A stretch of 11,704 nt of DNA from DATBAK01 sp036787815. Its GTDB lineage: Bacteria; Actinomycetota; Acidimicrobiia; IMCC26256; PALSA-610. This document shows, one piece after another, positions 1 through 6,778 of the stretch. The notes under the pieces were generated by a model. The model was given only the letters and a program-made list of their open reading frames with translations. It was not told the origin of the DNA and ran no database searches. The position numbers and the translations under genes are program-made. Where the stretch lies: the NCBI GenBank assembly GCA_036787815.1, contig DAIQOP010000117.1, positions 1-11,704 on the forward strand, given 5' to 3'. How positions within the stretch are numbered: the first letter of the stretch is position 1; every line of letters begins with the position of its first letter.

Positions 1-79
1 AAACCATCAGAGAAACTCACCGAGCTTCTTGCAACGACCGCTTGAACCCGCCGACACGCATGCAGTACCAACGACCGGT

Positions 80-115
80 GGGGGCAGGGCAGGGCGGGTG
101 TGGGCGGGGAAGGGG
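80..115 (+). repeat. G-rich tract with G-quadruplex potential
   Basis: Seven runs of three to five G (80-84, 87-89, 92-94, 96-98, 102-104, 106-109, 112-115) are separated by 1-3 nt, which fits the intramolecular G-quadruplex rule with runs to spare. It lies just downstream of the minus-strand LLM remnant and Asp-box gene. For that transcript the G-rich strand is the template, so a quadruplex could hinder read-through. No gene is supported in 1-114. Confidence 0.6.
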
Positions 116-151
116 ACCGGTTAGGAGAACGCGCCGACGAGGAGGGCGCCG
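115..151. repeat. Direct repeat copy A flanking the sigma/Asp-box pair
   Basis: This is the left copy of a direct repeat whose other copy is at 2022-2057. The core of 31 nt (121-151) has a single mismatch, and a GACCG extension carries a one-base indel. The two copies are about 1.9 kb apart in the same orientation and enclose exactly the sigma and Asp-box genes. Confidence 0.65.
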
Positions 152-166
152 ACTCGCTCGCGGTCG
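115..166 (-). pseudogene. Orphan 3' end of an LLM-class oxidoreductase gene
   Basis: Read on the minus strand into the TAA at 121-123, this stretch encodes DRERVGALLVGAFS and a stop. The intact LLM oxidoreductase ends DRAGALLIGAFS and a stop at 2027. The DNA at 121-151 matches 2027-2057 with one mismatch (position 138). A further GACCG lies beyond the stop (one-base indel) and CGCGGTCG (159-166) matches 2059-2066 after a 6-nt, two-codon difference. The homology begins directly after the stop codon of the Asp-box gene (167-169), so nothing of the rest of the oxidoreductase gene remains. It looks like the relic of a paralogue or a duplication made when the sigma/Asp-box pair arrived. No start codon or other sign of expression is seen. 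Confidence 0.65.
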
Positions 167-1474
167 CTACAACTGCGCGACCTTGGTCCACGTCTGCCCG
201 CCGTCGGTGGTGCGGACGACGAGGGGCTTACAGGCGGTGACGCCCTTGCATATGGATGCCCACCCTACCGAGGGAGTGACGAAGTTCATTCCTGGGTCGC
301 CTCCACCGTTGAGTGCGCGGAGCAGGGAGTAGCGGGGTTGCCACGAGAGGCCCGCGTTGTCGGTGACCTGGAGGTCGAGCAGGTGCCCGAACGCGCGCCA
401 ATGCGCAGGGTCGACGGCAACGAACCATGTCGGATTGTGCTCTAGCAGCTCGGTGTATCCAGGAAGGGTGCGCAGCGACCAGGTCCGACCGTTGTCGCTG
501 CTGACATCGGCGAAGCTCTCGCCAGGCTGCTTGTTGGCTCCGGGACGCCCGCCGGCGACGACGAGCCGGTCACCGAAGATGGTGACCGAGAAGAGTGTCG
601 GATCGGTCGAGCCCCTCGGAGGAAGCGAGACGCGCACGCGGGTCCATGTCCTCCCGCCGTCGTTGGTGCGCTCGAGCACGTTGCCATCGATTGCCCATCC
701 TCGGCTCGCGCCGACGAATCTCAGGCCGTGCTCGACCGGCACACCGGCCCGCAGCAGGTGCCACCGCACCCCACCATCGACCGTCGCATAGAGGTCGTTC
801 CGGGTGCGGTTCGAGCCGTGGATCGGCAACGTCGTGAGTGCCCAGCCGCGGTCGTCGCCTGCAAACGTGAGCGAAGCGAGCGTCGCCGCCGGAGCAGCGC
901 CGGGGAGCTCGACTCGGGTCACCGTCGGATGCGCGCCCGCGACGATGCGATAGACGGCCGGAGGCGGATGGATGTCGCCGCCACTCGTTCCCAGCCACGC
1001 GTGGCCCCCGGCCAGGAACTCGCACTTGGTCTGGACCGAGTGGTACGGGATCGAGACAGGAATCGACTGCCAGGTCCTTCCGCCGTCGACGGTGTGGTGG
1101 AGCGTGCGGTCGCACACCCAGCCCTCCGACTGCGACATCAGTGCTGGCCCGCTGAAGAGCGCCGAGACCGACGGCGTTGTGAGCTTGATGGGCACGGGTC
1201 GCACGGTCGACGGGTTCGGTGTCGACGCCGGTGGCGCCGCGGCCCGGTTCCGGCTGCTCAGCGCGACGACCGCGACCGTGATCACCACGACTGCGACGAA
1301 CGCGATCCCGACCGTGACAAGCGCATGGCGTCGTCGCGTGCCGAGCGGTGCGACCTCGGGGTCCGCTTGCGCACGCGCGTGGCGAACCGACGCGACGAGC
1401 CATTCGGGCCCGGGGTTGTTGCCGCGTTGCGCCAAGCGCTCGAGCTGGTCCTTCAGTTCGGTCGTCTCAGTCAT
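167..1474 (-). CDS. Membrane-anchored Asp-box (BNR/YCF48-like) propeller protein
   Basis: The protein has 435 residues. Residues 1-50 form a charged, presumably cytosolic tail ending in TRRRH; 51-72 are one hydrophobic helix, followed by a Pro/Ser/Thr/Ala-rich linker to about 100. The remainder carries six Asp-box motifs (DGGRTW 130-135, DGGVRW 233-238, DGGRTW 272-277, DNGRTW 327-332, DNAGLSW 372-378, DGGQTW 424-429), as in sialidase/sortilin/YCF48-like beta-propellers. Cysteines at 121, 151, 409 and 415 could form disulfides outside the cell. The ATG at 1474 is chosen because AGGAGGT (1480-1486) lies 5 nt upstream; a longer frame back to 1597 would run through the sigma gene. It overlaps the sigma stop by 8 nt (ATGACTGA), implying translational coupling. 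Sialidase activity is unlikely because no catalytic set is evident. A role as membrane sensor or anti-sigma partner is inferred from position and topology only. Confidence 0.85.
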   Translation of the reverse strand: MTETTELKDQLERLAQRGNNPGPEWLVASVRHARAQADPEVAPLGTRRRHALVTVGIAFVAVVVITVAVVALSSRNRAAAPPASTPNPSTVRPVPIKLTTPSVSALFSGPALMSQSEGWVCDRTLHHTVDGGRTWQSIPVSIPYHSVQTKCEFLAGGHAWLGTSGGDIHPPPAVYRIVAGAHPTVTRVELPGAAPAATLASLTFAGDDRGWALTTLPIHGSNRTRNDLYATVDGGVRWHLLRAGVPVEHGLRFVGASRGWAIDGNVLERTNDGGRTWTRVRVSLPPRGSTDPTLFSVTIFGDRLVVAGGRPGANKQPGESFADVSSDNGRTWSLRTLPGYTELLEHNPTWFVAVDPAHWRAFGHLLDLQVTDNAGLSWQPRYSLLRALNGGGDPGMNFVTPSVGWASICKGVTACKPLVVRTTDGGQTWTKVAQL

Positions 1475-1955
1475 TGCGGACCTCCTCGATGAGCTGCGCA
1501 CGCAATCGGCGCAGGCCGCGCGAGCTGCGGGCTCGTGCCGCGCTCTCGGTGCAACCGACGATTGCGGCGGCCTCGGCGTGCGTGTGTCCGTCGACAACGG
1601 TCAGGTAGAGCAGCGCACGCGTCTCGGGTGCGAGCCGGAGCAGGTCTTCGAGATCCGACGGGAACGACGCGGCTGCTGTTGGCTCCGCGACGAGGCGGTG
1701 CATCAGGAGCCGGTGACGAGCGGCTCCCCGCGATTGGTTCTTCGCGGCGTTGAGGATCGCCCGCCTCAGATATGCGCCCGGGTCGTCGAAGTCGAGAGCA
1801 GGGTGTAGCCGGATCGTCCTGAGTACGGCCTCCTGGACGAGGTCCGACGGTTCCGTGTCGGCGTTGCCCACTACCGCAGCGAAGCGCAACAAGCCGGGAT
1901 AGAGATCGGTGAGCACGCCTTCGACGCCGGCGTCGAGTTGGTCGTACGGAGTCAT
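1467..1955 (-). CDS. ECF (sigma-70 family, group 4) RNA polymerase sigma factor
   Basis: This 162-residue protein has only the two sigma regions typical of ECF factors. Region 2 is about 15-80, including the DLVQEAVLRTIR stretch (38-49) and AYLRRAILNAAKNQSR (61-76) for -10 recognition and core binding. Region 4 is about 102-155, with a helix-turn-helix around HAEAAAIVGCTESAARARSSRGL. Such factors direct RNA polymerase to stress or envelope promoters and are normally held by a co-encoded anti-sigma. Here the next gene encodes a single-pass membrane protein with an outer Asp-box domain. The ATG at 1955 has GGGGA 7 nt upstream. A GTG at 1982 in the same frame lacks a ribosome-binding site and would start inside the palindrome at 1978-1992. 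The specific target promoters cannot be deduced from the window. Confidence 0.93.
   Translation of the reverse strand: MTPYDQLDAGVEGVLTDLYPGLLRFAAVVGNADTEPSDLVQEAVLRTIRLHPALDFDDPGAYLRRAILNAAKNQSRGAARHRLLMHRLVAEPTAAASFPSDLEDLLRLAPETRALLYLTVVDGHTHAEAAAIVGCTESAARARSSRGLRRLRAQLIEEVRND
1480..1486 (-). promoter_or_regulatory. Strong ribosome-binding site of the Asp-box gene
   Basis: AGGAGGT on the minus strand sits 5 nt before the ATG at 1474 and inside the 3' end of the sigma gene. It decides the start of the Asp-box protein and shows that this gene is meant to be translated efficiently from the sigma transcript. Confidence 0.85.
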
Positions 1956-1977
1956 CGGCGTTTCCCCACACCTTGAA

Positions 1978-1992
1978 GACACCGGAGGTGTC
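1978..1992. promoter_or_regulatory. Palindrome upstream of the ECF sigma gene (possible operator)
   Basis: GACACC-GGA-GGTGTC is a perfect 6+6 inverted repeat centred about 30 nt upstream of the sigma ATG, in the 71-nt gap between the sigma gene and the end of the LLM gene. It could be a repressor or activator site, or a small mRNA hairpin. No convincing GGAAC/CGTC ECF promoter could be placed next to it. Confidence 0.4.
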
Positions 1993-2021
1993 CTGAGTGT
2001 GACCCGGCGCGAGAGATTTCC

Positions 2022-2057
2022 GACCGTTAGGAGAACGCGCCGATGAGGAGGGCGCCG
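2022..2057. repeat. Direct repeat copy B at the 3' end of the LLM gene
   Basis: This is the right copy of the repeat at 115-151. It covers the last ten codons and stop of the intact LLM oxidoreductase plus five bases beyond. The single core mismatch is at 2044 (T here, C at 138), which changes Ile to Val in the encoded tail. Confidence 0.65.
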
Positions 2058-2968
2058 GCGCGGTCGACGGCCTCGGGGTCACCGAGCGGCAGGTTGAAGA
2101 TCAGCGTGTCGAGACCGGCCGCGACGAGCTCGCCGACCTGGTCGACGATCTCGTTCGCCTCGCCGACGTTGAAGCCCGCCGCGGCCTCCGGGCCCGCGGC
2201 CTGCACGAGGAACTCGCGCGTCTGGGCCGTCTGCTCCGCGGAGTCGGTGAGCATCAACGTCGCGAGCCGCGTGTTGGTGATCTCCGACGGATCGCGCCCG
2301 ACTGCGGCGCAGTGCTCGCGCAGCACGCCGAGCTTGTGGCGGATCGTCGCGGCGTCGCCCGTGATGTTGCACATGTCGGCGTACTGCGCGACGAGCGCCA
2401 GGGTGCGCTTCTCCCCGCCGCCACCGATCATGATCGGCGGACCACCCGCCTGGATCGGTCGGGGCACGTTGTGCACGTCGTGCACGCGGTAGTAGCGGCC
2501 GTCGAACGAGGGCGTCTCTTCGGTGAACATCGCCCGGCAGATCTGCACCGCTTCGGCGAGCCGGTCCATGCGCTCCTTCACCGGCGGGAAGTCGAATCCC
2601 ATCGCCTCGTGCTCGACGTCGTGCCACGCCGCGCCGATGCCGAGGATGGCGCGGCCGCCGCTGATCACGTCGAGCGTCGTCACCTGCTTCGCGAGCATCG
2701 CGGGGTTGCGGTAGGTGACACCGGTGACGAGCGTGCCGAGGCGAATGATCGAGGTGACCGCCGCGAGCGCGCCGAGCAACGTGTAGCTCTCGAGCATCGG
2801 TTGTGTGCCACCGCCGAGCGCGGGCAGTTGGTAGAAGTGGTCCATCACCCAGATCGATTCGAAGCCGATGTTCTCCGCGGCGTCGACCAGGTCGACGACG
2901 TTGGCGAACATGTGGTCGTCGCCGTCGCCGAACGTGAAGTTGGGGAGCTGGAAGCCGAAGGTGGTCAT
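2027..2968 (-). CDS. LLM-class flavin/F420-dependent oxidoreductase (Rv1855c-like)
   Basis: This is a 313-residue luciferase-like monooxygenase fold protein, of usual length. Features seen are the N-terminal FGFQLPNF strand, ENIGFESIWVMDHFYQLP (32-49), RLGTLVTGVTYRNPAMLAKQ (76-95), the SGGRAILGIGAAWHDVEHEAMGF region (103-125) that shapes the cofactor pocket, and PIMIGGGGEKRTL (178-190). The pattern resembles mycobacterial Rv1855c-type proteins, which are thought to use F420 rather than FMN; the substrate is unknown. The ATG at 2968 is chosen because homology begins there; the open frame runs 60 codons further upstream without family features. No clear Shine-Dalgarno precedes it, so a short or absent leader is possible. 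It is transcribed away from the small ORF at 3103, and the sigma gene follows it after 71 nt on the same strand. Confidence 0.92.
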   Translation of the reverse strand: MTTFGFQLPNFTFGDGDDHMFANVVDLVDAAENIGFESIWVMDHFYQLPALGGGTQPMLESYTLLGALAAVTSIIRLGTLVTGVTYRNPAMLAKQVTTLDVISGGRAILGIGAAWHDVEHEAMGFDFPPVKERMDRLAEAVQICRAMFTEETPSFDGRYYRVHDVHNVPRPIQAGGPPIMIGGGGEKRTLALVAQYADMCNITGDAATIRHKLGVLREHCAAVGRDPSEITNTRLATLMLTDSAEQTAQTREFLVQAAGPEAAAGFNVGEANEIVDQVGELVAAGLDTLIFNLPLGDPEAVDRAGALLIGAFS

Positions 2969-2992
2969 CGCGACACTCTGGCATGTCGGGCC

Positions 2993-3029
2993 GTTCGGTG
3001 AATCGCGGCAGTTCGGGTGGATCGCGGCC
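2993..3029. repeat. Imperfect tandem repeat upstream of the LLM gene
   Basis: Two adjacent units, GTTCGGTGAATCGCGGCA (2993-3010) and GTTCGGGTGGATCGCGGCC (3011-3029), differ by one inserted G and two substitutions. They lie 25-61 nt upstream of the LLM start, where a direct-repeat-binding regulator could act. No third copy was found. Confidence 0.5.
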
Positions 3030-3038
3030 TGCCCCTGC

Positions 3039-3059
3039 CGATGTGGATTGTGCAATCGG
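3039..3059. promoter_or_regulatory. Inverted repeat in the LLM/small-ORF divergent region
   Basis: GATTG-TG-CAATC (3046-3057) is a palindrome with a 2-nt centre. Outer bases CCGAT (3039-3043) and ATCGG (3055-3059) also pair, giving an alternative longer stem. It is about 45 nt upstream of the small ORF start and may be an operator serving either divergent gene. Confidence 0.3.
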
Positions 3060-3102
3060 AACACGGCGATGGAGTCGTGTCGGACGAACGGGGTGACCAA
3101 CG

Positions 3103-3264
3103 GTGCTGCACGCGTTTCTGACCTACTTGGACGAGCACCCGGCGACACGAGTGCTCGCCGACGAGTTCACAGACGTGCTGGCGCACCTCGGCTGCCTCGC
3201 CGCTGTTCCGATTCAGGTCGACGGTGCGGGCCGCGAGCCCGCCCTCTCGGGGGCAATGGCGTAA
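3103..3264 (+). CDS. Small hypothetical protein, 53 residues
   Basis: I do not recognise this protein. The frame is closed upstream by a TGA at 3094-3096, so GTG at 3103 is the first possible start. GGGGTGA (3090-3096) provides a plausible ribosome-binding site 6 nt upstream. It reads VLHAFLTYLDEHPATRVLAD, then EFTDVLAHLGCLAAVP and a short tail, ending in TAA. Third codon positions are mostly G or C and the composition is protein-like (amphipathic helices, one Cys, no membrane segment or signal peptide). It is divergent from the LLM gene and ends 41 nt before the dnaE2 promoter. A chance frame is possible at this size. Confidence 0.45.
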   Translation: MLHAFLTYLDEHPATRVLADEFTDVLAHLGCLAAVPIQVDGAGREPALSGAMA

Positions 3265-3302
3265 CGCCGGCGCTCGCCCGGCACCCCTCTGCGGGCACCC
3301 CC

Positions 3303-3332
3303 TTGCCGTAGCGAACATATGTTCGCTACGGT
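3303..3332 (+). promoter_or_regulatory. dnaE2 promoter (-35/-10) covered by the SOS palindrome
   Basis: TTGCCG (3303-3308) and TACGGT (3327-3332), 18 nt apart, fit an actinobacterial -35/-10 pair. The predicted transcript would start near 3339, leaving a short leader with AGGGG (3353-3357) 5 nt before the dnaE2 ATG. The palindrome at 3306-3331 fills the spacer and overlaps the -10, so a bound repressor would block RNA polymerase. Confidence 0.6.
3306..3331. promoter_or_regulatory. LexA/SOS box within a 26-bp perfect palindrome
   Basis: The core CGAACATATGTTCG (3312-3325) matches the CGAAC-N4-GTTCG LexA operator of actinobacteria and Bacillus. The symmetry continues without a mismatch for six more bases on each side (CCGTAG / CTACGG), which is longer than a LexA box needs. 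Its position 32 nt upstream of dnaE2 fits DNA-damage induction of this polymerase. Confidence 0.85.
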
Positions 3333-3362
3333 GGCTTCCCCCGAGCGGAGCCAGGGGTTGCC

Positions 3363-6300
3363 ATGGTGGGCGTTGCCACCAACTCGGCCTACGCCGAGCT
3401 GCATTGCCATACGAACTTCTCCTTCCTCGACGGAGCGAGCCATCCGGAGGAGCTGGTCGAGGAAGCGGCCCGCCTGAACCTGGCCGCGCTCGCGGTCACC
3501 GATCACGACGGGTTCTACGGCGTCGTGCGCTTCGCCGAGGCGGCGCGTCCGCTCGGTCTGCCCACCGTCTTCGGTGCCGAGCTCACCCTCGGGCTCGGCT
3601 CCGCGCGCATCCAGCCCGGTCGTGCCGATCCTCCCGGTGAGCACCTCGTGGTGCTGGCGGAAGGTCCGGTGGGGTACGCGCGACTCGCCCGGGCGATCAG
3701 CGAGGCGCAGATGCGCGGCGAGAAGGGCGCGCCGCGGCTCACCCTCGACCAGCTCGCGTCCCCCATGAACAGGGATTGCTGGTTCGTGCTCACGGGGTGC
3801 CGCAAGGGAACGGTGCCGGCGGCGCTCGGGCGTGACGGGCCGCGTGCCGGGCGGCGCGCGCTCGATCGGCTGGTCGAGGCGTTCGGGCGCGATCGCGTGC
3901 TCGTCGAGCTCTGGGACCACGGTGATCCGCTCGACCGGCACCGCAACGACGCGTTGGCCGAGCTCGCGCTCGCGGCCGGGGTCGAGGTGGTGGCGACGAA
4001 CAACGTGCACTACGCGACGACCGCGCAGCGACCGCTCGCGACCGCGCTCGCCGCGGTGCGCGCGCGCCGTTCGCTCGACGAGATCGACGGCTGGCTGCCG
4101 GCATCGCCGCACGCGCAGCTGCGGTCGCCGGGGGAGCAGGTTCGCCGGTTCGCGCGCTGGCCCGGCGCCGCCTCGCGCACCGTCGAGATCGCGCGTGCGT
4201 GCGCCTTCGACCTGCGCCTCGCCGCCCCCAACCTGCCCGACGCGCCGGTGCCCGACGGCCACACCGAGATGACGTGGTTGCGCGAGCTGGTACGGCGCGG
4301 TGCCGCGGTCGCGTACCCGCCGACGCACGCGCAGTACGAGCAGGCGCAACGGCAGCTCGAGTACGAGCTCGGGGTGATCGATCAGCTCGGGTTCCCGGGC
4401 TATTTCCTGCTGCTCTTCGACATCGTCGACTTCTGCCACCAATCCGACATCTACTGCCAGGGCCGCGGGAGCTCGGCGAACAGTGCCGTCTGTTACGCGC
4501 TCGGCGTCACCAAGGCCGACGCCGTCGCGCTCGGGCTCCTCTTCGAACGGTTCCTCTCGCCCGAGCGCGACGGCCCACCCGACATCGATCTCGACATCGA
4601 GCATCAACGGCGCGAAGAGGTGATCCAGTACGTCTACGACCGTTACGGGCGCGATCGTTGCGCGCAGGTCGCGAACGTCATCACCTACCGGCCCCGCTCC
4701 GCGCTGCGCGAGATGGCGAAGGCCACCGGGGTCGCGCCCGGCCAGGCCGACGCGCTCGCGAAGTGGGTCGACCGTTGGAGCTCGGGAACCGACGCGTTCT
4801 CGGAGCTGGTGGAGGCGAGCGCCGACGCGAACCCGAAGGACCACGAGCTGGCCACGGGGATCCACCGCGCCGATCCGCGGGTACGGCGATCGACCGCGCG
4901 ACGTGTCCGCGAGTTCCAACGCAACCAGCGCGACGGCGTGCCGATTGACACGCTCCCGGCTTCGTCGTCGACCCGTCCGCCCGCGATCCCGCCGCTCGCG
5001 CTCGAGCTGGCCGGCCAGGTGCTCGACTTCCCGCGCCACCTCGGCATCCATTCGGGCGGGATGGTGATGGCCGATCGCCCGCTCGTCGAGTTCTGCCCCG
5101 TCGAATGGGCGCGGATGGAAGGCCGTTCGGTCCTGCAATGGGACAAGGACGACTGTGCTGCGGCCGGGCTCGTGAAGTTCGACCTGCTCGGTCTCGGGAT
5201 GCTCACGATGTTGCACATCGCCGTCGACCTCGTCCGAGAGTCGGAGGGTGTCGACATCGACCTCGCGACGATCCCGCAGGAGCCCGAGGTCTACGACCTG
5301 TTGTGCGCGGCCGACACGGTCGGGGTGTTCCAGGTGGAGAGTCGGGCCCAGATGGCGACGCTGCCCCGGTTGCGCCCGCGCACGTTCTACGACCTCGTCG
5401 TCGAGATCGCGCTCATCAGGCCCGGCCCGATCCAGGGCGGTTCGGTGCACCCGTATCTGCGGCGGCGCAACGGCGAGGAGCAGGTGACGTATCTGCATCC
5501 GTTGCTCGAGCCGTGCCTCGAGAAGACGCTCGGTGTGCCGCTGTTCCAGGAGCAGCTCATGCAGATGGCGATCGACGTCGCCGGCTTCAGCCCCGCGGAG
5601 TCCGATGAGCTCCGCCAGGCGATGAGCTCGAAGCGTTCGCACACCCGGATGGCCCGGCTACGCACACGGTTGATGGACGGCATGGCGGCCAACGGCATCA
5701 CCGGCGCGACCGCCGATGAGATCGCGCACAAGCTCGAGGCGTTCGCGGATTTCGGCTTCCCCGAGAGCCACTCGGTGAGCTTCGCGTACCTCGTCTATTC
5801 GAGCTCGTGGATCAAGTACCACTACCCGGCCGAGTTCGCGGCCGCGTTGCTCAACGCGCAGCCGATGGGCTTCTACTCACCCCACACGATCATCCGCGAC
5901 GCGCGTCGTCACGGTGTCGAGGTGATCGGCCCCGACGTCAACGGCTCACGTCGTGAAGCCACGCTCGAGCCCCGGCCCGCGCACGTCGAGCCGATCGGGC
6001 GGCCGAAGCCCGGCTTCTTCGCCGAGCCGTCGCACCACGCGGTACGGCTCGGGTTGCGGTCGGTGCGCGGCCTGCACGATTCGTTCTGCGACCACGTCGA
6101 CGACGAACGGGCGCGTGAGCGGTTCCGCGACATGGAGGATTTCGTCCGGCGTACCGGCGCGACGGTCGACGCGATCGAGACGCTGGCCGCCGCAGGTGCG
6201 TTCGAGCAGTCGTTCGGGTTGACGCGTCGTTCCGCGATGTGGGCGGCGGGCGCGCTGCGCGACGCGCGCCCGCACGTGCAGCGCGACGGTGGCGTGGTGG

Positions 6301-6770
6301 AAACGCTGCCCGGGCTGCTCACCGGTCTCGACGCGCCGCCGTTGCCCGGGATGACCGAGCCCGAAGAGGTGGCATCCGACCTGTGGTCGATGGGGCTCTC
6401 GCCCGGCCGGCACCCGACCGAGTTCGTGCGCGACGAGTTGGTGCGCCAAGGGGTCGTCACCGCCGCCGACCTGCGGGTGCTGCCCGACCGTTCGGTCGTC
6501 GAGGTGGCCGGCGTGGTGACGCACCGCCAGCAGCCGGCGACCGCGAAGGGCACGGTGTTCCTGAACCTCGAGGACGAGACGGGGCTCGTGAACGTGATCT
6601 GCACTCGCGGTGTGTGGAAGCGCTTCCGGTTGGTCGCGCGCGGCGCGCCCGCGTTGCGGGTGCGCGGCGTGCTCGAGCGCCACCAGGGCGTCACCAACCT
6701 GGTCGCCGGCCGGATCACCCGCCTCCCGATCAGCCTCTCCGGCTCCCTCCAATCGCGCGACTTCCGGTGA
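3363..6770 (+). CDS. dnaE2: Error-prone DNA polymerase III alpha subunit DnaE2 (ImuC)
   Basis: This 1135-residue C-family polymerase performs mutagenic translesion synthesis after DNA damage. An N-terminal PHP domain starts with ELHCHTNFSFLDGAS (12-26; H14, H16) and AVTDHDGFYG (44-53). The palm has GRGSSANSA (367-375), PDIDLDIE with D409 and D411, and VKFDLLGLG with the third catalytic Asp at D607. FQEQLMQMA (728-736), SKR (756-758) and FGFPESHSVSFAYL (797-810) follow. LLNAQPMGFY (829-838), ahead of DARRHGVEV, is a DnaE2 signature. An OB-fold covers about 1045-1125. The beta-clamp-binding C-terminus of replicative DnaE is absent, as expected for DnaE2. ATG 3363 has AGGGG 5 nt upstream. The LexA palindrome implies SOS control. 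ImuA'/ImuB, its usual partners, are not adjacent here. Confidence 0.97.
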   Translation: MVGVATNSAYAELHCHTNFSFLDGASHPEELVEEAARLNLAALAVTDHDGFYGVVRFAEAARPLGLPTVFGAELTLGLGSARIQPGRADPPGEHLVVLAEGPVGYARLARAISEAQMRGEKGAPRLTLDQLASPMNRDCWFVLTGCRKGTVPAALGRDGPRAGRRALDRLVEAFGRDRVLVELWDHGDPLDRHRNDALAELALAAGVEVVATNNVHYATTAQRPLATALAAVRARRSLDEIDGWLPASPHAQLRSPGEQVRRFARWPGAASRTVEIARACAFDLRLAAPNLPDAPVPDGHTEMTWLRELVRRGAAVAYPPTHAQYEQAQRQLEYELGVIDQLGFPGYFLLLFDIVDFCHQSDIYCQGRGSSANSAVCYALGVTKADAVALGLLFERFLSPERDGPPDIDLDIEHQRREEVIQYVYDRYGRDRCAQVANVITYRPRSALREMAKATGVAPGQADALAKWVDRWSSGTDAFSELVEASADANPKDHELATGIHRADPRVRRSTARRVREFQRNQRDGVPIDTLPASSSTRPPAIPPLALELAGQVLDFPRHLGIHSGGMVMADRPLVEFCPVEWARMEGRSVLQWDKDDCAAAGLVKFDLLGLGMLTMLHIAVDLVRESEGVDIDLATIPQEPEVYDLLCAADTVGVFQVESRAQMATLPRLRPRTFYDLVVEIALIRPGPIQGGSVHPYLRRRNGEEQVTYLHPLLEPCLEKTLGVPLFQEQLMQMAIDVAGFSPAESDELRQAMSSKRSHTRMARLRTRLMDGMAANGITGATADEIAHKLEAFADFGFPESHSVSFAYLVYSSSWIKYHYPAEFAAALLNAQPMGFYSPHTIIRDARRHGVEVIGPDVNGSRREATLEPRPAHVEPIGRPKPGFFAEPSHHAVRLGLRSVRGLHDSFCDHVDDERARERFRDMEDFVRRTGATVDAIETLAAAGAFEQSFGLTRRSAMWAAGALRDARPHVQRDGGVVETLPGLLTGLDAPPLPGMTEPEEVASDLWSMGLSPGRHPTEFVRDELVRQGVVTAADLRVLPDRSVVEVAGVVTHRQQPATAKGTVFLNLEDETGLVNVICTRGVWKRFRLVARGAPALRVRGVLERHQGVTNLVAGRITRLPISLSGSLQSRDFR

Positions 6771-6778
6771 TGACCGCC

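Noticed and set aside
167..1474. Sialidase (neuraminidase) function for the Asp-box protein
   Set aside because: Asp-boxes are structural; the Arg triad, Tyr and Asp of sialidase active sites are not recognisable.
115..2057. Integrase-type att sites (genomic island or prophage)
   Set aside because: No integrase, recombinase or tRNA gene is present in or next to the block, so the repeats are described only as a duplicated gene end.
3213..5642. 809-codon open frame antisense to dnaE2
   Set aside because: It mirrors a clearly coding gene with strong G/C third positions, its product is Arg/Glu/His-rich low-complexity sequence with no domain, and no ribosome-binding site was found.
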